64,000 bases of DNA from Begonia masoniana (lineage: Eukaryota; Streptophyta; Magnoliopsida; Cucurbitales; Begoniaceae), in contig CM039515.1 in assembly GCA_022432975.1 (NCBI GenBank), positions 19,223,554 through 19,287,553 on the forward strand, in the 5' to 3' direction. The position numbers were made by a program, and so were the translations under genes. Positions 1 to 14,536 of the stretch are shown one piece after another (the first letter of the stretch is position 1; each line of letters starts with the position of its first letter). The notes under the pieces are model-generated. The model was not told the DNA's origin, made no database searches, and was given only the letters and a program-made list of their open reading frames with translations.

Positions 1-301
1 TGAATTGTCCAACCGTCTGAAGCATTTGGAACATCATTGGTTTCAGTTCGAATCTGATGGCGCGAAGGTCAGGTCTGACTATTCCAGGATTAAGATCGTT
101 CAGTATAGGAATTGCAAAATCCTGAATAGGTATATCTCTATCATCACGAACACGTTCGGCATTGATTCTTTCTTCCTGTGCATTCGCCATATTTTCTCCT
201 TCAATAAACTGTTGTTGCTGTTGTCTTCTTCTAGCTCTAAATGTCCTTTCAATTTCGGGATCTATAGGTACAAGATCCTGTGCGTCTTCTTCGTCCGGCA
301 T
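1..301 (-). CDS. Ty3/gypsy (Athila/Tat-like) gag, N-terminal part
   Basis: Reading leftward from an ATG at 301, the frame stays open to the left edge (about 100 codons), so only the gag start is in the window. It begins MPDEEDAQDLVPIDPEIE, has an Arg/Gln-rich stretch (RARRRQQQQ) and then FELKPMMFQMLQTVGQF, a segment characteristic of plant Athila/Tat-type gag just before the retrotransposon gag domain. Gag is the capsid protein that packages element RNA in the cytoplasm. The ATG lies about 100 nt inside the primer binding site, as expected for this element class. No stop is seen in the visible part. Lineage assignment rests on this motif and the tRNA-Asp-like primer site. Confidence 0.75.
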   Translation of the reverse strand, partial: MPDEEDAQDLVPIDPEIERTFRARRRQQQQQFIEGENMANAQEERINAERVRDDRDIPIQDFAIPILNDLNPGIVRPDLRAIRFELKPMMFQMLQTVGQF

Positions 302-398
302 AAATCAATAATATCTGAAAATAGATAAACAAACGAAAATAAAATAACGTAAAATAAAATAAAATAATTATAGCAAAATAATAACAACTAAACAATAT

Positions 399-415
399 CC
401 CCCGCAACGACGCCA
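399..415 (-). other. Primer binding site, tRNA-Asp type, degenerate
   Basis: The plus strand reads CCCCCGCAACGACGCCA, close to the 3' end of plant tRNA-Asp (CCCCGGCAACGGCGCCA) with one missing G and one G-to-A change. It lies 6 nt inside the LTR end, as a minus-strand primer site should. The stretch from here to the gag ATG at 301 is AT-rich leader. Confidence 0.7.
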
Positions 416-421
416 AAAACT

Positions 422-2011
422 TGTTAGTGGTTTTACACACTTACACGCAAGTGCACGTGTCGCTAACGAAGTAATAGAGTAAGTAAAGTATCGATCCCAC
501 GAGGATATTGTTAATCGAATTAATCGCTATAAAAATCTTATAAAAATATTAAATTGCTGGATAAAAATTAGAAATAAAATATGAATAATGATGAAATAAA
601 ATAAAGCAAGATTAAACGAGATAAAAACAATAAAAGGAAGCCTTGGCTAGAATCGATTTTCTTCGTTACGATGATTCTGCTACTAATGCTCTGGTAATGC
701 TCTGCAGCATTATCTAAAAAACAGCAAGAATAAAAATATTTTCTAGGATTCTGTCGAATTGCCTAGGTAAATTCAATTTAGAATTTCTTTCTACCTTGAA
801 AGAATGTAACTAATATTGAATTTTCGATACGTGCTATTCTTATCGCCAATCAAAATAATGTTAACTACGTTGTAACAATTTAATTCGATTAATTATTCGT
901 GCATCTGAAATTTATATCTAACTGTCGATACAATATAAACATGAATCGTCAACCTATCTATCGATACGATCTGACTTAGCAAGAAAATTTCACAAATAAT
1001 TGTTCAATAGGTAATTGCAGAAACAAAACCAAGATCGTAGCAAAATATCGCAACAAATACTATCGTCCTAACCAAGATTAAAAAGTTTAGCTACGAGACA
1101 TAATTAAAATAAAACTAAAAGTAATAGTGTTCATAGAAAAATAAAGCAATAAAAATAAAAGAAGAAGAAGAAAGATCTTCAAGGCTCGGCGTCGGTGGTC
1201 TCCTCCAGATCCAGACCTTCTGGTCCAGCCAAAAGTCCCCTTTATGGTTGAAAAGTATCCCCTATTCTTTTTTGCTTGATTCCAAGATTTTGCTTTTCTC
1301 TCTCATCCATTATGTTTGATTGTTTTGTCATCTAGTGCTGCCCAAGTTTAACTTTCTTCCGCTGCCCAGTGACCATCTTTTATTCTTTCCCTTCTAGTCT
1401 TCCGCTGCCCAGCTCCTTCTAGTCTTCTGCTGCCCAGCTGCCCACCTTCCTTCTTTCCCTTCTAGTCTTCCGCTGCCCAGCTGAACAGTGCTCTCTTCCG
1501 CTAGTTTTTATTTCTTTTATTTCAGCGTCTTCCGCCACTTTTGTCATCTAATGCTGCCCCTCATCACGTCTTCCGCTGCCCAGCTTGCTTTATTCCCTTC
1601 AGTTTTCTGCTGCCCAGCTGCCCATTCTTCAAATCATCCGCTGCCCTATTTAATTAAATCCAAATCTAATTCTTCCATGAATTCAACATTCTCTTCTCCA
1701 TAATCAGCAACTAATTTCCTCAATTTATGTGATTTGATTCCTCTCTCTCCATGATCTTCAGCTTTTGAACTTTATTCTCCCTCTAATAACATTACATTCA
1801 AATACGAAACTGTGAAATTCAAATTAAAGAGAAAAATCTACTTTTGATGGAAAATCTACATAAATATATTAAATTGAATCAAAACACTAATGCTGCAAGA
1901 TTAAATAGCCATTATATTAAATTCATACCACTTTATTATTGCAATCACTCAATTCATACAAGTTTTCTTATGTAAAGTTTGCATAAAATGACTCTAAAAT
2001 AAGAGTCATCA
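422..2011 (-). mobile_element. 5' LTR of Athila/Tat-like gypsy element
   Basis: The 1,590-bp segment runs from TG (422, next to the primer site) to CA (2011). In its own orientation it starts TGATGACTCTTATTTTAGAG, which contains a short self-complementary stretch. It sits inside a MULE transposase reading frame: the codons for HRYC are intact up to about 2012 and then the LTR begins. The rest of the element and its 3' LTR lie left of the window, so the target duplication cannot be checked. No coding capacity is seen in the LTR. Confidence 0.8.
1325..1645. repeat. Degenerate CTTCCGCTGCCCAG repeats in the LTR
   Basis: At least eight imperfect copies of TCTTCCGCTGCCCAGCT occur with variable 20-50-bp spacing, mixed with CCCTTCTAGTCTTC. 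The spacing and drift fit an old minisatellite inside the LTR. A similar core (TCTTCCGCCCAG) recurs in LTR D near 25130-25760. Confidence 0.75.
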
Positions 2012-3203
2012 GAGGCAGTAGCGGTGTTCGGTTGACGGTAATTCTTGCTGCATAGTGGGCAACATCCCCTGATATTTGAAATAACAACATAGTCAACATA
2101 AAACAATATAACTACCACAACGCCTCAATATTTGAAAGACCAGTACAAAATACATTATACCTTTTGTCGATCAGAAACAAATATTCATCCATATCCCGAT
2201 TCAGTATTTAGGTCTTCTTTTAATAATTTCAAAAACCACGTCCATGAATCCATATACTCTGATTTCACATTGGTAACAGCAGTGGGATATATTCCATCGT
2301 TGTCATCAATGCTGACAACTGCCAGTAATTGGTCGGGACATGAGCCATTTAGATGACAATCATCCAAACATATATTAGGTCTATAACACTGCAGCAAATC
2401 TGTCTTGCAAGCAGTCATACTTATATACATTCTTTTGAATACACATAACTAATTATCGGCGGAGCCCACCAAGTAAGTTTGTAGGCCCAATGTGCTACCC
2501 AAATTTGATCTACGAATTTCTTCTGCATACAACCACAATAGCTTTTATTGTTCATCGCTCTTCTCTTCATTAACTTTTCGAATTTTGCTTTTTGCTCTTC
2601 TAGCAAGACTTGGTGTAATATTGACATTCAAATCATTCCTCATTGTCTCGATAATGGACGGAATTTCCCACATAGATTGACTTTTGAACCTATCTAAATA
2701 ATGATTTGCCACTCATTTTGAAGTAGCGTGTCGATTCTCAATTTTTCTTGAACAATTTTTTGACAATCGTTGAAATTTTTTATTTGAAACGTAAGCTCAT
2801 TTTGTATCTTCGAACCATGCAGTCACCAATCACATCCGTCTCCACACACTGTCGTCAGTCGCCGAGATTCACTTTTAATGAATTTGATCTCATAACCATT
2901 ATTCAAAGCATATTTTACTATTTCTTCTCTAATTGCCTTTACAGAACTATATTTTTTTCCCATATAAAATCTCATCAAAATTTATTCTCTTACCGGTATG
3001 CTTTCAACTTCATCATTATCCGAGTCGACCGGTGTTCGAAACTCATCATCTAGAGTTTTCGACGTCGATTGCACATCTATTTCTTCATTACCTTCAAAGT
3101 GATCGAATGCCCGAAAATCACTATATATGGGCGTGGAGTACGAATACCTGTCCACATTGTCATCACAAGTTGTTGTCTTGTCTAAATCAACTGATCTACT
3201 CAA
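2012..3203 (-). pseudogene. MuDR/MULE transposase, 5' part, with intron
   Basis: Read leftward from 3203. An acidic N-terminus (MSRSVDLDKTTTCDDNVD) is followed by the plant MuDR N-terminal domain (YSSVKAIREEIVKYALNNGY) and then the MULE transposase core, with NICLDDCHLNGSCPDQLL (first catalytic Asp), DSWTWFLKLL and, across an intron, PSTEHRYCL. The intron is 2069-2160: its donor follows the ACAAAAG codons of the DRQK motif and its acceptor gives CAG/GGGATG, restoring RQKGMLPTMQQ. Frameshifts and stops (for example near 2430 and 2640) make it non-functional. The C-terminal half is lost to the LTR insertion. A relative lies at 17355-19680. Confidence 0.8.
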
Positions 3204-3300
3204 ATCAAAATCTGCGTCACTAATAAAAAGAAAATTCGTCGGAGCAAGAAAGAGTAGAGGTTTGAGGATTTTTTTTGCCAGCAGAGGGTGAGAATGGGGG

Positions 3301-3780
3301 GGATCGGGGGGTCATTTCGAGGCGGCGACCCCCCCATTCTCAATCTTACCAAAAAGTTAGGGTTAACAATGGGGGCCGATCTGGGGCGGTGACCCCGTTC
3401 CTGAGAAACTTGAAAAGAGAGAGGCATAGAACGGGGGGCCGATCTGGGACGGTGACCCCCCGTTCTCGAATCACATGCAGTGCACGTTGAACAGGAGGTC
3501 TCCACGCCCCACATCGACCCCTCATTCTGAGGCAAAATAATTGAGATCGGGGGTTATTTTGGAGCGGCGACTCCCGTTCTCAATCTTACCAAAAAGTTAG
3601 GGCCAACAACGGGGGGCCGATCTGGGGCAGTGACCCCCTGTTCCCTAGAACCTTGAAAAGAGAGAGGCAGGGAATGTGGGGCCAATTTGGGGCAGTGTCC
3701 CCTGGTCTCGAATCACGTGCAGTGTACATTGAACGGGAATCTCCAGCCCCCACATCGACCCTCCAACCCAATATATCTAG
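3301..3780. repeat. Two-copy 240-bp GC-rich tandem repeat upstream of MULE-A
   Basis: CAATCTTACCAAAAAGTTAG occurs at 3341 and again at 3581, and the flanking GATCGGGGG...GCGGCGAC...CCGTTCTC context repeats with it, giving a period of 240 bp. Within each unit runs of G and C alternate (GGGGGCCGATCTGGGGCGGT). MULE-B has a comparable but not identical GC-rich block at 16920-17260, so the block seems to belong to the transposon family. Confidence 0.8.
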
Positions 3781-3992
3781 TGTCACGTAAGTACTGGACA
3801 GATCGAGAGGCCATTCAATTTATATAGGTCCCCCCGGTCTCGCCGTAAATTGAGAACGATGGGTGATCGTCCCGGCTAGAGTTTGATTTGTTACATTTTG
3901 GATAGTTTAAGGTTTTAGTTGTTAAAATTTTTAGTTTATGGGTTATTTCAAATTAAACTCTTACTTTTTCGTTCAAATTAGTTTTAACCCTG

Positions 3993-4780
3993 TATTATTT
4001 TTAGGAAAACGTATGTTCTTTTTTGAAAAAAATACAAACTATTTTGAAAACAATACACGTAAAAGTTGAAAGAAATTTTGAAATATTTACTAATAAAAAA
4101 TTAACTTAAAAAGTATTAAATTATAGATACATACATTTTGAATGAACAACACGTGTAAAGTGAAGTCACGGTGTTGAACACTTTCGCGTGACAATAGAGT
4201 TTTGTTTGGTCACGATAATAAATTTAGGTACCTGATGGCTGATTATATAAAAACAATTTTAATGTGTTTGTCGTCATGTTTAGGGGGTAAAATCATGATT
4301 ATATTAAATCAAAATTATTTAGTGATGTACTGTAAAATCAATATGAAATGATTTAGTGATGGATAAGATTGTAAATGTAGCATACAACCCTAATTGAAGT
4401 GCATACATCTATCTAATTCACATAGTATAATAATAAGAATTGTACTATCTTTGAGCTCCATTTGACATCGTAGTAGAATCCGAATGTTCGAAAATTAAAT
4501 CCCTCAAAAGTAATTATCTCAATTAACAAAAGTCACTCAATCTAAAAAATATAATTTAAAGACGATTTTGTTAATAATCTCATAGTTTGAGGGTTCTTTA
4601 TAATATACTAATAATCTTTTAGTTTATTAAAAAAAAAAAAACTTATGAAAACATTATTGAAATTGTGAAAAAAAGTGTTTGGCAGCCAAGAAAATGAAGC
4701 ATGGAGGCTTAAAAACTAGATCAGATTCTCATCCAACACCATCTTCTTCTCAATTTCATGAACAGATTAAACCCAAAAAA
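3993..4780. other. AT-rich intergenic stretch
   Basis: About 790 bp of AT-rich DNA with a poly-A run near 4630 and no reading frame, repeat or motif I can support. It separates MULE-A from the 3' end of the threonine aldolase gene. Confidence 0.6.
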
Positions 4781-4790
4781 AAGTAACATT

Positions 4791-4796
4791 TTTATT
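4791..4796 (-). terminator. Poly(A) signal AATAAA of threonine aldolase gene
   Basis: The minus strand reads CTGAATAAAAATG about 90 nt past the stop codon at 4887. AATAAA at this distance is a plausible near-upstream polyadenylation element; plant signals are loose, so this is a likely rather than certain site. Confidence 0.5.
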
Positions 4797-4886
4797 CAGA
4801 AAGTTGCAGACATGACAATAGCAAAGAGAGAAGAAGATGATAGATGATATATATGAGCCTGAAGGGTGCAGCCAAAGTTTCCAATT

Positions 4887-7469
4887 CTAGCTGCCATTTT
4901 GCTCCAGTCCTCCATTCAGAGCGTGCTGTAAATTCATTTTTTGAGTTAAACAAAGTGTTCGTTTTTTCGTCTTCGAATCGAAATCATAAAACTCTGCACT
5001 GATCATTTCTGTGTTTTTGTTTTTTAAAAGCGAGAGCGAAATGACAAGTTCTGTTTGTTCGAAAACTATTTTACCATAGCTGAGTTTAAACTTTGGCAAA
5101 GCATCAAGTATCGCAAATTGAGATAGTAAATAGTTTGGTTATGATGGTCGTGAATAAAGCGTAAGAATTTACCTGGAAGCATGACAGGGTGTACTGCACA
5201 TCGCCACTCGAAACTTGGTGGTGAAGAACGATTCTAATCCTGATCGAAAAAAAAATTCAAAACGTATATTTTTCCACAAACCAAACAAGAATCTCGGCCT
5301 TTCGAGTTTGAGAATTGTACATCGAAATGTATAACTCGGAAGCTTACTCATACCTTGACCGGCTCTCGGGAAGTAATAGTATGCCACGTTCTTTCAATTT
5401 CTTGCATAATTTATCGGCTGATATATTTGCATCGATATCGAAATATAGCTGGTAAAAATAATCATAATTATTAGAGAATGGAAAATTATAGAACTTCCAC
5501 CAATCGATTTGATCTTTTAATCTATCTAACGTAAAAATTAAGAACAATGCAATGTCGAAGCCGGTTCGAGCTCGAAAAATAAACAAGCGTCATGAAACTC
5601 ACTATGTTGGTCTCGACCGAGTCGATATCAACTTTGAGTCCTTTGATTTTATTCAGCCCATCTGCAAAGAAAGGAATGAACTATCCAAAAAGAAAGAAAA
5701 GAAAAAAAAAAAAACATCATAAAGGGAAGGATTGATCTAATCACCAGCTAAAATCTGTGTCTTCTCGTGATCTGCTTGAAGCTTTTTAACATTATTTTGA
5801 ACTGCGACTAAAGCGGCGGCACACAGAATCCCGACCTGTCTCATTCCGCCACCTAAGGTTTTCCTGAGCCTTCTTGCCTGAAAATAACACAAAAACTTGC
5901 TTAAACAAGCTTCCGAGCGGAGAAAAGCCTGATCGATCAATTTATTTCTTCTTTGCAAAAATTACAAGCCTTACCTTTGCGATAAAGGCTTTGGACCCGA
6001 CAATGACTGATCCGACAGGAGCTCCCAAACCTTTTGACAAACAAACCTGTTCGACAATAATGTGTGTGTATATATATAGTGGATGTATGCCCGTATACAA
6101 GTAATATACGTTAAACAATGTGGAGAATTAAAATTGTCAAAATGAGGTCGTACCGATACTGAATCAGCTGCCTGGACAAGCCGATGAACGGGAACACCGA
6201 GAGCCTGGAAATCAAAGCATGTGACATAGAATACCGAGAACGATTTATGTATAGTTTACATGAAACAAGGAAATTAAATAAAGAACGATGAACAATCACT
6301 CTATATCTCTTTAAAAATAAAAAAGATGAATGAGAAATAGACGAATTAACAACTATTACGAAGGAAATAATGCACATTCAGCAGCATGACTCTGTTTTAG
6401 ATGATCGTCTGCTTTACACGGCGATCCTTCTTTTAATTATGAAAAGAGGGAATCTGCCCAAGTTGTGGAAACCATTTTGTGAAAACGCAAAGAAGCATTG
6501 AAGTGTTTGCATTTTACTACAATAATGGAGAAAAAAACTTGTTCAATCGAATTCCGTATCCAACAGGGAAGATAAAAACATAAAATTGAAGCTGAGAACA
6601 GATCTGAATCTTGCAAAGAAATCCGACGAGAGTTCATTTAAGCAAACTCGTTCATTATATATAAACATATAGAATGAAATATTAAGAATCCGGAAAATTT
6701 TCTACTTACGACTGAAGCATTGAAAATTCGAGCGCCGTCGATGTGAAGCTTTAGACCATGTTTTTTAGCCAATTCCCCAACTCTGTCTGTATATTCTACA
6801 GAAAGGCATCTGCCACCACAGCTGTATTTGGCAAAATAACCCACTTGGTAAGGCATAAGATCATAAAATCATCATTTAAACTCAATTAGATTCAGAGGAT
6901 CCATAAAAATCAAGAAAGATGAGTCCTTTTAGTACTTCTTCGAATGCAAAAGCCGACAATTTCGTACTTTTCCTAAATTTTACACTGTCAACTGACAAAA
7001 TTAACATAAGATAAGATGATCATTACTTTGCATGTGTATTTTCCAAGCAAATAAGCCGTGTAGTCGGATAAACAATCTCCCCAGCTGGATCTCTAATGGC
7101 AGCTTCGATCAAATCGATATCCATCGTCCCATCTTTGTTGTTTTTGACCGGTCTCGGATGAACACCGCCGATCGTAGAAATTCCGCCATTTTCATAAATA
7201 TGGATGTGACAATTATTGCCAAGAATCACTTCACTCCCCCTGATTTCACAATGTACAAGCACACTAATGAGGTTCCCCATCGTGCCGGACGGCACGAAAA
7301 GAGCGGCTTCTTTTCCGGTGATCTCAGCCATTTCGGTTTCCAAGCGAAATGCAGTTGGATCGGAGCATAAGACGTCGTCGTCTACCTCTGCATTTGCCAT
7401 TGCAGCTCTCATCATTTCGGTTGGTTTGGTGACGGTATCGGAACGGAGATCCACAGTTCTGAACACCAT
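4887..7469 (-). CDS. THA1: L-threonine aldolase (THA-type), nine coding exons
   Basis: Pyridoxal-phosphate enzyme cleaving L-threonine or L-allo-threonine to glycine and acetaldehyde, presumably cytosolic. Coding exons (minus): 7469-7027, 6821-6710, 6204-6154, 6046-5975, 5877-5745, 5661-5603, 5448-5354, 5239-5173, 4925-4887. All introns are GT-AG and phases join exactly to 1,071 nt, giving 356 aa, about the size of the Arabidopsis enzymes. Landmarks: [20 protein letters not shown] at the N-terminus, LENTHANCGGRCLS across intron 1, [10 protein letters not shown] (PLP-binding Asp) ending exon 2, and [12 protein letters not shown] in exon 4, whose Lys207 is the expected Schiff-base lysine. GGGMRQVG and [18 protein letters not shown] follow. 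The start at 7469 is preferred over an upstream in-frame ATG (7532) because TTTTGTTTCAG just upstream looks like a 5'-UTR intron acceptor. No defect is seen. Low-specificity versus allo-specific naming is not decided by the sequence; the symbol follows Arabidopsis. Confidence 0.95.
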
Positions 7470-7840
7470 TTTCGTTGGAACTGAAACAAAATTGAACATG
7501 ATTTGAGGGGGACGACTCCAACAGTCTCTCAAATTATAGTCTGACTCAAATAGATGATGAAAATCAGTTAAAAAGTTCAGAATCGATGATTGTGTGGGAA
7601 AAGAAGTAGATTAATCAACGATTTCATGCAGAGTGATTTTTAGAGATGTTATTCTGCATCCAGCAGAATAACTGATGATAATTCAAATATGAACTGAAAA
7701 AAGGAACTGATAAGGCCCTTCTATGAGAGAGAGAGAGAGATCTACCGATAAAGGACTTCTTTCTTCTTCTTCTTCAGTTCACCAGAGAAACTATGCAGAC
7801 TTAATCCAAATTCTTCACTGCAAAAGAAATGAAAACCCTC
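7470..7840 (-). promoter_or_regulatory. 5' leader of threonine aldolase with probable UTR intron
   Basis: TTTTGTTTCAG ends about 13 nt before the ATG, indicating a leader intron. A (CT)n tract on the minus strand (about 7726-7741) and a CTTCTT-rich run (about 7755-7780) are typical of plant 5'-UTR or core-promoter Y-patches. The donor and transcription start are not certain; first-exon leader is likely between about 7740 and 7840. Confidence 0.5.
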
Positions 7841-9730
7841 ACTGGATGAATATCAAAAGATGAACAAAAATGGAACGGAAAAAGAAAATCCAAGAAAAGC
7901 AAATATATCTACAGATTAACCAACAAAAGCGCTTGTGATGGCCTGCATGCAAAGGCAAAGCACCTAAGAAACTCAAAAGACTAATTAAAGAAAAAGATTT
8001 TCAACAAAAACTCAAAAAAAAAAAAAAGAAGAAAAAGAAAAACAGTGATGCATGTTCTTGAGCACACAAGAGTGGATGGATACCTTCAAGAAATAAACAG
8101 ACAAAACAACATTATTCAGAATCATAAACCCACTAAAGTTCTTCCACTTAGAAAAAATTGGAGGCCCACCTTCTCTTTTTCGGGAAGAATCTCAAAAAAT
8201 ATGCAAGTACCCCACAAAAATTCTTCAGCTAAGACACCAAAGTAGCCTGATAGAAAACAGTGAAAGAGCAAGAAGATCATATAAAATAAACCAGCAAAAC
8301 CAAACCAACCACCCAAAACATGAACACGTAACCCACTTCGAAGCAACATTTATTCGTCATGCAAAGGTCAAAAATCGAGTAAAAAATTACTCACAAGAAG
8401 ACATTAAAGAGAGAAAGAAACGGAGTTAAAAACAGTTTTACAGAGTATGGCAAGGAATACTAGCAATGGCAGAAAACAGTCATAGAATACTCATCGCTCC
8501 GTCAAAATCAAAAGACAAATTAATCAGAAAAATGATTGTAAGAGAAAGTGGCACAAAGAATTTTGAGCAGTTCTTTATTTTATTTCTGGGTTTTCCCCGT
8601 TCTCTAATCATGTCCCCTACAGTCTTATTGAGTAAGAACAGATTCTCGAAATGTTGTTTTCGTGAGAAGGGTATTTGGCTCAACCAACAAAATACAGGTA
8701 TGTCCTACGTGATCATGACCAACACATCGTTCAAAATCAGACGTCTAGGGAATCTCAGGTCTCCTAAGAAAAGTACGAAGTGGTTTTATAATGTTTTCAC
8801 ATCTATTGTCAAGCTAGCTAGTTGGTATCAGAGTGATTATGATCCTCCTCCAGGCTCCAGGTTGTGCGGGAGGGTGGTTGGCCGACGCGGATGGGTTCTG
8901 GGAAAACGCTGGCCGCTGTAGACACCGGTTCTGAACAGATTAAAATGCAACGACTCATTTGGAATCACATCGAACGTGAGATGTGGATTTATAACTTGTC
9001 GGACACCCTCTCGTGTTATAAAAACAACTGTGGGAAGTCGGAGTTTTTCTCAGGTGTGTCGAGTTTATTGTAAACTATCAAATGAAAAATCGCCTTGGAA
9101 CTTGGTGCAGACAAACAAAAAAACACCATTTTCTTATCATTTCACTCATAAACAACAATCCAAGACAAAAAAAAAAAAAAAAAATGACAACTTTAAAAAT
9201 CCCAAGTCGAAAATCCTTGCATACCATCAATGGCTGCATCACATTCCACGTACCTACGAAGGCTTTGCAACTGGCAACAGCAGAGAGAGAAAGAGAGAGA
9301 CAGAGAAGAGAGTCAAGTTATAATCTTTAGGAAAGCTGAATCGGACATACATATATATGTATATATGCAAAAAGGAATGATCATTGTGGAGACAGGTTGG
9401 CAGTTGGCTTAGGTGGGATGGTCATCCGATGGAATTATTTAGGACAGAAGCTTAGACAATTCAGAAACGTCTGCGCTCACACAAATGCAAGCGCATGATC
9501 AAGTGGAAAGATAAGATTTGTACTTTGATGGCTTCAACTTTAATGCAAAAGAGCCTCCACCCAGATGGTGGAATCCAATTTTGCTTTCTTGGATCAAACT
9601 ACATTGAATCTATTCAATGCATTTCGCTCTCGACGCGACCTAAATCTTTTGATGGAATAATGTGCGTTGACAACATAAATCAACAGAGATTATTTCAAAT
9701 CGAAATTGAAAACTATACAATATTATAAGA
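7841..9730. other. Intergenic region with possible retroelement relic
   Basis: No gene is supported. TTGGTATCAGAGTGATTATG at 8822 resembles the initiator-Met tRNA primer site used by many plant LTR elements, and the next 250 bp (GC-richer, with palindrome-like CACATCGAACGTGAGATGTG near 8966) could be a decayed leader or LTR fragment, but no coding remnant or LTR pair is visible. Also present: a poly-A run (about 9167-9184), a GAGA microsatellite (9282-9310) and an AT-alternating stretch (9347-9368). Confidence 0.35.
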
Positions 9731-10022
9731 TTAATTGACTCTTATTATGAAAATAACAATGTTCATGTCTCATCTCTCTGCAAAACAAGTCTCAATATTC
9801 AACAGTTTCACCTACTGATTACAAACGAACATAGTTCCAGATTTGATCCCTCTTTTGTCAACGAGAACAGAGCAGAATCGTCCATCTTTGATTACAAACA
9901 TTTTACAAAATTATAAGAATTGCAAATGAGTTTTGTAAACATTTTCACTTACCCACTTGAAATCTCCAGACTCATCTTCATTTCCAGCCCCCAAATCTAA
10001 GATCTCCTCTTGTGAGACGTAA

Positions 10023-14480
<4,458 letters not shown>

Positions 14481-14536
14481 CTAACTTCACTGTTGTTGTT
14501 TTTATACTTATTATACTTGATAAATAATTAAAAATA

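Larger units (their letters stand above)
2012..3992 (-). mobile_element. MULE-A: truncated Mutator-like element
   Basis: The segment covers the 5' half of a Mutator-like transposon: a decayed transposase (2012-3203) and a GC-rich upstream block (3260-3860). Beyond that is an AT-rich end whose outermost part may be GGGTTAAAACTAATTTGAAC (minus strand, about 3992), resembling the GGGTTAAATACATTTTAAAT start of MULE-B at 16776. The left side is cut by the retrotransposon at 2011. The outer boundary is an inference from this resemblance. Confidence 0.6.

Noticed and set aside
7470..7532. Upstream in-frame ATG at 7532 as the threonine aldolase start
   Set aside because: It would lie inside a probable 5'-UTR intron (TTTTGTTTCAG acceptor) and would add residues not typical of the family.
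8466..8921. Open frame of 151 codons on the plus strand upstream of the threonine aldolase gene
   Set aside because: Composition and residues look random, no motif is recognisable, and it lies in intergenic DNA with a possible retroelement relic; no splice or promoter support.
8822..9070. Possible Cassandra-type TRIM with TGGTATCAGAG primer site
   Set aside because: No embedded 5S rRNA-like sequence and no matching LTR pair could be found; kept only as a low-confidence relic.
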